From Ferrovaceae bacterium (GTDB lineage Bacteria; Pseudomonadota; Gammaproteobacteria; Burkholderiales; Ferrovaceae), in assembly GCA_027457225.1 (NCBI GenBank), contig DAIDTL010000027.1, positions 1 through 10,576 of the forward strand: a stretch of DNA of 10,576 bases. The letters run 5' to 3'. The notes below the pieces were generated by a model, which saw nothing but the letters and a program-made list of their open reading frames with translations, ran no database searches and was not told the DNA's origin. Shown here piece after piece: positions 1 to 6,482 of the stretch (positions within the stretch are counted from its first letter, which is position 1; the number at the start of each line of letters is the position of its first letter). The position numbers and the translations under genes were made by a program.

Positions 1-801
1 GGGAAAGACGTTACGCCATAGGTAAAACGATTCCGCCGCCTGTTCCACCAGCATGCCAAGGCCGTCTGACAGAAGTACCGCCCCCCGGGTACGGGCCAGC
101 GTCAGGAAAGGGGTCAGCCCTTTGCCATAAACCATGTCGTAGGCCAAAGTCTCAGGACCAAACACATCGACCGGCACCTCAGGCGCGGATCCGCCAGACA
201 GACTGCTGGAAGTGGCGTTGATGACCACGTCAAAGCGCTCTGCTGAAATCGACTCCAGTCCGCAAGCCTGGCAATGGGCAAGCAAATCCTCCGAAACAAC
301 GCCAGAAGCCCTTAGTTCTGAGAGCACTGTCAGTGCGCGATCGGCGGTTCGATTGGCGATGATCAATCGAATCGGGCCTTCGGCCAACAAGGGTTGAATA
401 ACCCCGCGTGCTGCCCCACCCGCACCGAGCAATAAAATGCTCCGATGCGCCAGGGTGAAGTGCTGGTTCTGGACAATATCCCTGACCAGACCCACCCCAT
501 CCGTGTTGTCCGCCAAGATTTCGTCCTTGTGAAAGGTCAGGGTATTAGCGGCACCTGCAGCACGGGCGCGGGCCGATTGAACATCAGCCATGGCAAAGGC
601 GCGCTCCTTGAAGGGTAGTGTGACATTGATTCCCTTGCCTCCCTCCGCCATGAATTGGGCGACGACAACTTCAAATTGGTCCAGTTCCGGACCAAGACGC
701 TCATAGCACATGTCCTGCCGCGTGGCTTCAGCAAACAGAGTATGAATTTGAGGAGAGAGACTATGAGCAACAGGATGTCCAATGACGGCATACCGATCCA
801 T
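1..801 (-). CDS. aroE: Shikimate dehydrogenase (AroE), 3' end cut by window edge
   Basis: Cytoplasmic enzyme of the shikimate pathway that reduces 3-dehydroshikimate to shikimate with NADPH. 267 codons are visible with no stop; the E. coli protein has 272 residues, so only the last few codons are missing. Read on the minus strand from ATG at 801, the N-terminal substrate domain shows the SLSP shikimate-binding motif (residues 14-17), NVTLPFK with catalytic Lys65, and DNTDG with catalytic Asp101. The NADP domain shows GAGGAARG (126-133) followed by an NRT segment, the usual NADP-preferring signature. It lies 9 bp after the rhodanese stop and is probably co-transcribed with it. The ATG has no well-placed ribosome site. 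An in-frame TTG at 810 sits 9 nt after GGAAG (820-824) and would add three residues, but the ATG matches where the family usually starts. Identity is firm; the exact start is less so. Confidence 0.96.
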   Translation of the reverse strand, partial: MDRYAVIGHPVAHSLSPQIHTLFAEATRQDMCYERLGPELDQFEVVVAQFMAEGGKGINVTLPFKERAFAMADVQSARARAAGAANTLTFHKDEILADNTDGVGLVRDIVQNQHFTLAHRSILLLGAGGAARGVIQPLLAEGPIRLIIANRTADRALTVLSELRASGVVSEDLLAHCQACGLESISAERFDVVINATSSSLSGGSAPEVPVDVFGPETLAYDMVYGKGLTPFLTLARTRGAVLLSDGLGMLVEQAAESFYLWRNVFP

Positions 802-810
802 CGCGCGCAA

Positions 811-1263
811 TCAGTTCTGCTTCCAGGGTAGCCCGGCAGCACGCCACCCTCCCAGAAGGTTGCGATGGCCCTGGGCGTCACGGTCACCCTCAAATCCCTG
901 CAGAACGTTGTAGCATCCCGCAAAACCAGCCGCAGTCGCTGCGCTTGCCGCCGAATGGGAGCGCGCGCCGGAACGGCATATGAACAATAACAGGCCATCA
1001 TCCGGTACGGATTGGCGAAGCTCGTCGATGAATCGTGTGTTGAGATGACAGGCGGGATAATCCTGCCATTCGATATGAATGGCGCCTGGTACAAAGCCCA
1101 CCCAATCGATTTCGGCGCGGGTTCGCACATCCACAAGGACTGCAACAGCAGAACCATTCAGGACCTCAAAGGCTTCGGTCGGTAACAGCGCGCCGTCGTA
1201 AGGTAAATTGGCGTCACTTCCCCGGTTTTGCGCGATTTTGAGGATTTCTGGAATTTTGGCCAT
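811..1263 (-). CDS. Single-domain rhodanese-like sulfurtransferase
   Basis: A 150-residue protein with one rhodanese domain. Visible features are LVDVRTRAE (residues 43-51), the typical end of the CH2A motif; GFVPGAIHIEW (56-66), the typical 'GhIpGA' segment; and the active-site loop CRSGARS starting at Cys96, the residue that would carry the persulfide. The C-terminal GGWRAAGLPW resembles the end of small stand-alone rhodaneses. There is no signal peptide or membrane segment, so it should be cytosolic. The first 25 residues (MAKIPEIL..., then LPYDGALLP) precede the domain. It is the first gene of a minus-strand unit with aroE. The physiological sulfur acceptor cannot be told from sequence. 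The six-residue active loop (C-R-S-G-A-R) fits sulfur rather than phosphate or arsenate chemistry. No convincing Shine-Dalgarno sequence precedes the ATG. Confidence 0.9.
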   Translation of the reverse strand: MAKIPEILKIAQNRGSDANLPYDGALLPTEAFEVLNGSAVAVLVDVRTRAEIDWVGFVPGAIHIEWQDYPACHLNTRFIDELRQSVPDDGLLLFICRSGARSHSAASAATAAGFAGCYNVLQGFEGDRDAQGHRNLLGGWRAAGLPWKQN

Positions 1264-1287
1264 CGGGGTTTATCGTAAAAAAATCCC

Positions 1288-1315
1288 ATTGTACGCTGCG
1301 AAGTCTCCAGAGCAA
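1288..1315 (-). promoter_or_regulatory. Possible sigma70 promoter for the rhodanese-aroE unit
   Basis: On the minus strand TACAAT (1288-1293, five of six matches to the -10 consensus) is preceded, after a 16-bp spacer, by TTGCTC (1310-1315, a weak -35). Transcription would start near 1281, leaving a leader of about 18 nt before the rhodanese ATG at 1263. The call rests on pattern alone. Confidence 0.35.
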
Positions 1316-1339
1316 GTGTTGAAGGGTGTCCACACTAAA

Positions 1340-1356
1340 TGCGCCAATTTGGTGCA
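1340..1356 (+). promoter_or_regulatory. NtrC-binding site, distal (glnA enhancer)
   Basis: TGCGCCA-ATT-TGGTGCA is a near-perfect dyad differing at one base from the enteric NtrC consensus TGCACCA-N3-TGGTGCA. Its centre (1348) lies about 128 bp upstream of the predicted sigma54 start and 30 bp, roughly three helical turns, from the second site. The two strong NtrC sites of E. coli glnAp2 are arranged in a very similar way. The NtrC encoded downstream has the matching recognition helix. Confidence 0.85.
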
Positions 1357-1369
1357 ATCATGCCAGTGA

Positions 1370-1386
1370 TGCACAGGATTTGTGCT
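1370..1386 (+). promoter_or_regulatory. NtrC-binding site, proximal (glnA enhancer)
   Basis: TGCACAG-GAT-TTGTGCT contains the GCACA-N5-TGTGC dyad and is a weaker match to the NtrC consensus than the distal site. Its centre (1378) is about 98 bp upstream of the predicted glnA start. Two phased sites would allow cooperative NtrC oligomer binding, as known for glnAp2. Confidence 0.75.
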
Positions 1387-1422
1387 AAATACGGAAGCGC
1401 GTCATCTGCCCGACCTTGTGGC

Positions 1423-1437
1423 ACAATGGCACATTGT
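1423..1437. repeat. 15-bp perfect inverted repeat between enhancer and promoter
   Basis: ACAATG-GCA-CATTGT is a perfect dyad with 6-bp arms. It overlaps a tandem pair of TGGCACA (1419-1425 and 1427-1433). The centre is about 46 bp upstream of the predicted sigma54 start, just ahead of the -24 element. It is not a good NtrC site because the GCAC...GTGC spacing is absent. It could be an operator for another regulator, a degenerate low-affinity site, or chance. Confidence 0.45.
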
Positions 1438-1449
1438 AGGGAAGTAAAC

Positions 1450-1465
1450 TGGCATGCAATCTGCT
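1450..1465 (+). promoter_or_regulatory. Sigma54 (RpoN) -24/-12 promoter of glnA
   Basis: TGGCAT-N5-CTGCT carries the invariant GG (1451-1452) and GC (1463-1464) with the required 10-bp separation. It differs from TGGCAC-N5-TTGCA at a few other positions. Transcription would start near 1476, giving a leader of about 94 nt. The two NtrC palindromes upstream and the NtrC gene downstream make this assignment strong. No separate convincing sigma70 promoter for glnA was seen. Confidence 0.82.
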
Positions 1466-1527
1466 TACATCACGGGTTGCAACCAAATGATTGACCGCGA
1501 CCGGGACGACCCGCAAGCGCACCTAAA

Positions 1528-1547
1528 CTCGACGAAGACTTCGTGAG
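1528..1547 (+). promoter_or_regulatory. Small hairpin in the glnA leader
   Basis: CTC (1528-1530) pairs with GAG (1545-1547) and ACGAA (1532-1536) with TTCGT (1540-1544), giving eight base pairs around a GAC loop with one bulged G at 1531. It ends 9 nt before the ribosome site AGGAGA (1557-1562), which is 7 nt from the glnA ATG. It could stabilise the 5' end or affect initiation; no riboswitch-like architecture is visible. Confidence 0.4.
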
Positions 1548-1569
1548 AAAAACAACAGGAGATTGAGAA

Positions 1570-2979
1570 ATGGCTGCAGTTGATGTCATGCAAATGATCA
1601 AGGACAACGAGGTCAAGTTTGTGGACCTGCGTTTTACCGATACCCGGGGCAAGGAACAGCACGTCTCCGTGCCTGTCAGTGCATTTGGCCCGGAAAAGTT
1701 TACCGAAGGCCATGCCTTTGACGGCTCGTCGATTGCAGGCTGGAAAGGCATCCAGGCCTCAGACATGTTGTTGATGCCGGACCCCAGCACTGCCAACCTC
1801 GATCCTTTCCTGGATGAAACCACACTCCTGTTGACCTGCGACGTCATAGAACCTTCCGATGGCAAGGGCTATGACCGCGACCCGCGCTCCCTGGCCCGTC
1901 GCGCCGAGGCCTACCTCAAATCCAGCGGCATCGGCGATGCCGCCTATTTTGGACCGGAACCCGAATTTTTTGTTTTTGACTCCGTCACCTGGAATGTAGA
2001 CATGTCCGGCTGCGGCGTGAAAATCAACTCGGAAGAAGCCCCCTGGTCATCCAGTCGCGAATTTGAAGGCGGCAACATGGCACACCGTCCTGTAGTCAAA
2101 GGGGGGTATTTCCCGGTCCCTCCGGTAGACTCACTGCAGGACATTCGTTCGGCCATGTGCATGGCCCTGGAAGACATGGGCGTCCCCGTTGAGGTTCACC
2201 ATCATGAAGTCGCAGCTCCTGGCCAGTGCGAAATCGGCACCAAATTTGCACCGCTGGTACAACGTGCTGACTGGATCCAGATCCTCAAATACGTGGTGCA
2301 CAATGTCGCCCATTCCTACGGCAAAACGGCCACGTTTATGCCCAAACCCGTTGTTGGCGACAACGGTTCCGGGATGCACGTACACCAATCCGTCTGGAAA
2401 GACGGAAAAAACCTGTTTGCAGGAAATGGGTATGCCGGCCTGTCCGATTTCGCGCTGTACTATATCGGCGGGATCATCAAGCACGCCAAAGCCTTAAATG
2501 CGATCACCAATCCCAGCACCAACTCTTATAAACGTCTGGTTCCAGGTTTTGAGGCCCCGGTTAAGCTGGCCTACTCGGCCCGCAATCGCTCGGCGGCCAT
2601 CCGCGTCCCGTTTGTGCAAAGCGACAAGGCCCGCCGAATCGAGGTGCGCTTCCCAGACCCGATGGCCAATCCCTACCTGGCTTTCTCTGCCATGATGATG
2701 GCTGGTGTGGATGGCGTCCAGAACAAGATTCACCCTGGTGAAGCTTCCGACAAGGATTTGTACCATTTGTCTCCGGAAGAAGATGCCAAGATCCCGGCTC
2801 CAGCCGCTTCGCTGGATGAAGCCCTGGAGGCTCTGGACAAGGATCGCGAGTTCCTAACCCGTGGCGGCGTCTTTTCGAATGACATGATTGATGCGTACAT
2901 CGCCCTGAAGATGGAAGAAGTCACCCTCTTCAGGATGACCACCCACCCGGTGGAATTTCAGATGTATTACAGTCTGTAA
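1570..2979 (+). CDS. glnA: Type I glutamine synthetase (GlnA)
   Basis: Cytosolic dodecameric enzyme that makes glutamine from glutamate, ammonia and ATP, the entry point of nitrogen assimilation. The 469-residue length equals that of enteric GlnA. Visible motifs are KFVDLRFTDTRGKEQH near the N-terminus, FDGSSIAGWKGI, the metal-binding FGPEPEFFVFD, the ammonia/ATP-site NGSGMHVHQS and the glutamate-flap region NPSTNSYKRLVPG. The adenylylation loop DLYHLSPEE contains Tyr398, equivalent to the modified tyrosine of the E. coli enzyme, so covalent control by an adenylyltransferase (GlnE) and PII protein is expected. The start is fixed by a strong AGGAGA ribosome site 7 nt upstream. It is preceded by a sigma54 promoter with two NtrC sites and followed by a terminator and ntrBC, the classic nitrogen-regulation cluster. 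Confidence 0.98.
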   Translation: MAAVDVMQMIKDNEVKFVDLRFTDTRGKEQHVSVPVSAFGPEKFTEGHAFDGSSIAGWKGIQASDMLLMPDPSTANLDPFLDETTLLLTCDVIEPSDGKGYDRDPRSLARRAEAYLKSSGIGDAAYFGPEPEFFVFDSVTWNVDMSGCGVKINSEEAPWSSSREFEGGNMAHRPVVKGGYFPVPPVDSLQDIRSAMCMALEDMGVPVEVHHHEVAAPGQCEIGTKFAPLVQRADWIQILKYVVHNVAHSYGKTATFMPKPVVGDNGSGMHVHQSVWKDGKNLFAGNGYAGLSDFALYYIGGIIKHAKALNAITNPSTNSYKRLVPGFEAPVKLAYSARNRSAAIRVPFVQSDKARRIEVRFPDPMANPYLAFSAMMMAGVDGVQNKIHPGEASDKDLYHLSPEEDAKIPAPAASLDEALEALDKDREFLTRGGVFSNDMIDAYIALKMEEVTLFRMTTHPVEFQMYYSL

Positions 2980-3024
2980 TTCATATCGCCTGAAGCATAG
3001 CACCGCCTTCTGGATTAATAAGAC

Positions 3025-3061
3025 AAAGCCCGCTTCCCATATCTTGGATTGCGGGCTTTTT
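3025..3061 (+). terminator. Rho-independent terminator between glnA and ntrB
   Basis: AAAGCCCGC (3025-3033) pairs perfectly with GCGGGCTTT (3051-3059) and a run of five T residues follows (3057-3061). The 17-nt loop can form a small extra TCC/GGA pairing. It ends only 17 nt before the ntrB ATG. It would keep glnA mRNA in excess over ntrBC, as the glnA-glnL intergenic terminator does in E. coli. Confidence 0.88.
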
Positions 3062-3078
3062 CATCCAAACTTTCCGGG

Positions 3079-4170
3079 ATGGTAAATCCTACCTTGATTC
3101 AATTACACCCCCAAACTGTTTTTTCTGGTTTTGCCGGACTTGACCTGCTGGCCACCGCGGTTGTCGTTCTGGATGACCGCATGCGCGTACGCTTCATCAA
3201 CTCAGCAGCCGAAAACTTGCTGGAAACCAGTACCAAAAACATCTTTATGCAGCCGCTTGGAAGCATCCTTCCCGGCGCGGAAGCTCTGGTCGAGGATTCG
3301 AATGCTGCGTTGAACGAGAATATGGTATTTATTGAACACGAATGGCATCTTCCACGCAAAGGCAGGCCTTCCCTCGTGGTCAGTTGCACCGGTACACCAC
3401 TTCAGGGCCCGGACGTGGGTATTTTGCTGGAGTTTCGCCCCATCAACCAACGCATGCGTATTGCACGGGAAGAAAAGATCCTTGAAGACCAAAAAACCAA
3501 TCGCGAACTGATCCGCAATCTGGCGCACGAAATTCGCAATCCGCTCGGTGGAATCCGTGGCGCCGCCCAACTACTGGAACGGGAACTGGATCGTCCAGAA
3601 TTAAAGGAATATACCCAGGTGATTCGCGCTGAAGCAGATCGCCTGCAAGTCTTGATGGACAGGATGTTGAGCCCCAATCGTCTGCAGCAGGCCGCTCCCC
3701 TCAACATTCATGAAGTACTGGAACGGGTACGCACCGTCATTCTGGCCGAATATCCCGACGGAATTGTCATCCAGCGTGACTATGACACCAGTCTTCCTGA
3801 AATAACTGCAGACCGTGAGCAACTGATCCAGGCCGTACTCAATATCGTACGAAATGCGGCCCAAGCGCTTCAATCCAAGGGCGAAATCCTGCTCCAGAGC
3901 CGGTCCATACGCCAGGTCACTCTTGCCAGGCGGCGATTTCGGCTGGGGTTGCTTATCCGTATCGTAGATAATGGCCCTGGGATTCCTGAGTCGCTGCAAA
4001 GCAGAATTTTCCAACCGCTGGTCTCGGGTCGCGAAGGGGGCAGCGGCCTGGGATTGATGTTGGCACAAAACTTGATTAGCCAACATCATGGCATGGTTGA
4101 ATTTGAGAGCGTCCCGGGTCACACTTGTTTCAGTCTGATTCTACCCATGCCCGACACTGAATATACCTGA
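3079..4170 (+). CDS. glnL: Nitrogen regulation sensor histidine kinase NtrB (GlnL)
   Basis: Soluble kinase/phosphatase that, under control of PII, phosphorylates or dephosphorylates NtrC according to nitrogen state. 363 residues from ATG 3079 (E. coli NtrB has 349). Order of parts: an N-terminal PAS-type domain (about residues 10-120, with FINSAAENLL); the H-box LAHEIRNPLGG with phospho-acceptor His150; the N-box IVRNAAQAL (Asn259); G1 DNGPGIP (297-303); and G2 GREGGSGLGL (317-326). No membrane segment is seen, as expected. A TTG at 3049 would extend the frame but lies inside the terminator hairpin, so ATG 3079 is preferred. The ATG has no clear Shine-Dalgarno sequence, suggesting low expression. 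It is 14 bp upstream of ntrC and presumably co-transcribed, either by readthrough from glnA or from an unrecognised promoter. Confidence 0.95.
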   Translation: MVNPTLIQLHPQTVFSGFAGLDLLATAVVVLDDRMRVRFINSAAENLLETSTKNIFMQPLGSILPGAEALVEDSNAALNENMVFIEHEWHLPRKGRPSLVVSCTGTPLQGPDVGILLEFRPINQRMRIAREEKILEDQKTNRELIRNLAHEIRNPLGGIRGAAQLLERELDRPELKEYTQVIRAEADRLQVLMDRMLSPNRLQQAAPLNIHEVLERVRTVILAEYPDGIVIQRDYDTSLPEITADREQLIQAVLNIVRNAAQALQSKGEILLQSRSIRQVTLARRRFRLGLLIRIVDNGPGIPESLQSRIFQPLVSGREGGSGLGLMLAQNLISQHHGMVEFESVPGHTCFSLILPMPDTEYT

Positions 4171-4184
4171 GGGCATTAAACGTC

Positions 4185-5597
4185 ATGAAACCAGTCTGGA
4201 TTGTTGATGATGACCGTTCCATTCGTTGGGTGTTTGAAAAAGCGCTGACTCGAGAAAACATCCCTTTTCAAGCGTTTTCTTCAGCACAGGAAGCACTGAC
4301 GCTCCTGGACAGCGAACAACCTCAGGTCGTCGTGAGCGATATCAGGATGCCTGGAGGCTCTGGATTTGACTTTCTGGAGCAACTCAAAGCACGTCACCCC
4401 GATCTGCCCGTCATTATCATGACCGCTTATTCGGACCTGGAGAGTGCAGTCGCTGCCTTCCAGGGGGGCGCCTATGAATATTTGCCAAAACCCTTCGACG
4501 TGGATCATGCCATCGAATTGGTGAGGCGTGCCCTGGAAGAGCGCATGCGCACCCAGGATGCCCTGGAGGAGGGCCATGAAACCCCGGAAATTCTGGGACA
4601 GGCCCCAGCCATGCAGGAAGTATTTCGCGCTATCGGACGATTGTCGCAATCCAATGCCACGGTACTGATCAACGGGGAATCAGGAACCGGCAAAGAACTG
4701 GTCGCACGTGCTTTACACCGTCACAGCAACCGCTCGAACAAACCTTTCATTGCCATTAACACAGCGGCCATCCCCAAAGAACTCCTGGAATCAGAACTGT
4801 TCGGTCACGAACGGGGAGCCTTTACAGGAGCCAATACCCTGCGTCGAGGCCGATTTGAACAGGCCGAAGGAGGTACTTTGTTTCTGGACGAAATCGGCGA
4901 CATGCCGGCCGATTTGCAAACCCGACTGTTGCGTGTGTTGTCAGATGGGCAGTTCTACCGGGTGGGAGGACACTCCCCCGTAGCTTCCCGGGTTCGTATC
5001 ATTGCCGCCACCCACCAGGATCTTGAAGCACGGGTACGTGAAGGACTTTTTCGTGAAGACCTGTTCCATCGTCTGAACGTGATTCGAATCCGTCTTCCAT
5101 CCCTGCGTGAGCGGCGTCAGGACATTGCCATGCTGGCACGGCACTTTTTACAAAAGAGTGCCCGCGAACTGCAGGTTGAAACCAAACGCCTGTCCGATAC
5201 GGCGATACGGTTCCTGGAAAACCTTGAATGGCGCGGCAACGTGCGTCAACTGGAAAACATCTGTCACTGGCTCACGGTCATGGCACCTGGGGTCAATGTG
5301 GAGATTGGAGATCTGCCAGCAGAGTTGAAAGGGGGTTCAGAAGCACCAGTGCCCATGCATTGGAAAACGGCCCTGGAACTGGAGGTATCCCAGGCTCTGG
5401 CCCGCGGCGAACGCGGCATTCTGGATCGGTTGAGTCAGGATTTCGAGCGCGCACTGATCATTCAGGCACTGGCTCACACGGGAGGCCGTCGCATTGAAGC
5501 AGCACAACTTTTGGGCTGGGGTCGCAATACGTTGACCCGCAAAATTCAGGAACTGGGCCTTAACGAACCTGAAAACTCGGCAAACACCGGGGCGTGA
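4185..5597 (+). CDS. glnG: Nitrogen regulation response regulator NtrC (GlnG), sigma54 activator
   Basis: Enhancer-binding protein that, when phosphorylated by NtrB, remodels sigma54 RNA polymerase at nitrogen promoters. 470 residues. The receiver domain (1-120) has the acidic cluster Asp8-Asp9-Asp10, the phospho-acceptor Asp52 in SDIRMP, Thr80 and Lys102. The AAA+ domain (about 137-375) has Walker A GESGTGKE (164-171), the sigma54-contacting loop GAFTGA (211-216), and Walker B with LFLDE ending at Glu236. The C-terminal Fis-type helix-turn-helix (about 424-462) contains LLGWGRNTLTRK, almost identical to enteric NtrC, with the recognition helix near residues 447-453. This fits the enteric-like palindromes upstream of glnA. 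A GAGGG lies 11 nt ahead of the ATG. The last 52 bp overlap the 3' end of convergent xthA. Confidence 0.97.
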   Translation: MKPVWIVDDDRSIRWVFEKALTRENIPFQAFSSAQEALTLLDSEQPQVVVSDIRMPGGSGFDFLEQLKARHPDLPVIIMTAYSDLESAVAAFQGGAYEYLPKPFDVDHAIELVRRALEERMRTQDALEEGHETPEILGQAPAMQEVFRAIGRLSQSNATVLINGESGTGKELVARALHRHSNRSNKPFIAINTAAIPKELLESELFGHERGAFTGANTLRRGRFEQAEGGTLFLDEIGDMPADLQTRLLRVLSDGQFYRVGGHSPVASRVRIIAATHQDLEARVREGLFREDLFHRLNVIRIRLPSLRERRQDIAMLARHFLQKSARELQVETKRLSDTAIRFLENLEWRGNVRQLENICHWLTVMAPGVNVEIGDLPAELKGGSEAPVPMHWKTALELEVSQALARGERGILDRLSQDFERALIIQALAHTGGRRIEAAQLLGWGRNTLTRKIQELGLNEPENSANTGA

Positions 5598-6331
5598 TCT
5601 GAAGGTCGTTCCAGCGCACGCGGCGTCTTATCGATTGCACAGGCCGTACACAACGCGGCCTGACAGTCACTGGCCAGGATATGGTCAATACGCAGTCCCA
5701 TGCCACGCTTGAACGCATTGACGCGGTAATGCCACCAACTGTAGGACTGCTCCGCCTGCTCAAAAAGACGAAAAGTATCCTTTAGCCCCAGTTGCAACAA
5801 CCGCCCGAATGCTGCACGCTCGGCATCACTGCACAGCACTTGTCCCTTCCAGGCCACTGGATCGTAAACATCCCGATCCTCAGGGGCGATATTGTAGTCT
5901 CCCGCAACGATCAGCCTGGGGTAGCGACTTAACGCTTCTTCAAGATAATCCCGAAACGCTGTAAACCAGCGCAGCTTGTAATTGTATTTGTCCGAAGTAA
6001 TCGATTCACCATTCGGGCAATACACTGATATAACCCGAATCTCGTCAAATGTGGCCGCAATTACGCGCTGCTGCGGGTCGTCAAATCCCGGAATTCCGAT
6101 CAGTGGATCGCTTCCTGGCTTCTGACTGAGCAAGGCCACGCCGTTGTAGGCCTTCTGGCCCGCAATCAGGGCGTGATAGCCCACCGCAGTGAACGCCCCA
6201 AGGGGGAAGTTGGCCTCTTCACACTTCAGTTCCTGCAAACACAATACCGCGGGCTGATGATTGTTTATCCAGTCCAGCACAGGGTTCAGGCGAACCTTGA
6301 TGGAGTTGACATTCCAGGTGGCGATTTTCAT
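5546..6331 (-). CDS. xthA: Exodeoxyribonuclease III (XthA)
   Basis: DNA repair enzyme with 3'-5' exonuclease and AP-endonuclease activity, exonuclease-endonuclease-phosphatase fold. 261 residues from ATG 6331 (E. coli XthA has 268). Key residues are Asn7 in ATWNVNS, Glu34 in LQELKCEE (metal ligand), Tyr104 in VYCPNGE, Asp145 and Asn147 in AGDYNIAP, Asp216 in RIDHILAS, and Asp245/His246 in the terminal SDHAPVF. The frame stays open upstream to an ATG at 6418, adding 29 residues, but the MKIATWNVNS start matches the family closely and the extension does not look like a domain. No strong ribosome site is seen. The gene converges on ntrC, and the shared 52-bp 3' overlap leaves no room for a terminator between them. 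Confidence 0.96.
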   Translation of the reverse strand: MKIATWNVNSIKVRLNPVLDWINNHQPAVLCLQELKCEEANFPLGAFTAVGYHALIAGQKAYNGVALLSQKPGSDPLIGIPGFDDPQQRVIAATFDEIRVISVYCPNGESITSDKYNYKLRWFTAFRDYLEEALSRYPRLIVAGDYNIAPEDRDVYDPVAWKGQVLCSDAERAAFGRLLQLGLKDTFRLFEQAEQSYSWWHYRVNAFKRGMGLRIDHILASDCQAALCTACAIDKTPRALERPSDHAPVFAEFSGSLRPSS

Positions 6332-6482
6332 GGGGATCCAGAAGTCATCCTTAGATACCGACTCAGCGTTTTTTCGGGCTACGGCATGGCTCAATATGGG
6401 CGGCCCCGTACTGTCCATGCCAATGATACAGCCAGCAGGCTGCTGTTACGGCAATGTTCTGGAATATGCGATAATTGGCCCC
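6332..6482. other. Divergent intergenic region xthA/yqgE
   Basis: This 151-bp gap separates the 5' ends of xthA (minus) and yqgE (plus). The only element I can point to is an extended -10 just before yqgE. No convincing promoter was found for xthA, and no terminator or large repeat is present. Confidence 0.6.
6467..6475 (+). promoter_or_regulatory. Possible extended -10 promoter of the yqgE operon
   Basis: TGC-GATAAT matches the extended -10 pattern TGN-TATAAT with one mismatch in the hexamer (6470-6475). The -35 region is poor (TTACGG at 6446-6451 with an 18-bp spacer). A start about 7 nt downstream would fall at 6482, right next to the yqgE ATG at 6483. Confidence 0.4.

Noticed and set aside
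537..1157. 206-codon minus-strand open frame across aroE and the rhodanese gene
   Set aside because: It is out of frame with two well-supported genes on the same strand and its translation has no family resemblance.
1419..1440. TGGCAC elements as the -24 part of a sigma54 promoter
   Set aside because: Neither copy has GC at the required distance; the TGGCAT-N5-CTGCT element at 1450 does.
2990..3024. NtrC site or sigma70 promoter for ntrBC in the glnA-ntrB gap
   Set aside because: Isolated AGCACC and TAATAA stretches exist, but no dyad or -35/-10 pair with acceptable spacing could be assembled.
3049..3078. TTG start giving NtrB ten extra residues
   Set aside because: The codon lies inside the loop/stem of the glnA terminator, and the added residues do not match the family start; ATG 3079 is simpler.
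3601..4122. 173-codon minus-strand open frame opposite ntrB
   Set aside because: It lies entirely antisense to the conserved kinase domain and its composition looks like a reverse-strand shadow.
6332..6418. N-terminal extension of XthA by 29 residues from an upstream ATG
   Set aside because: MKIATWNVNS at 6331 is the conserved family N-terminus; the upstream stretch has no recognisable motif and lies in the divergent promoter region.
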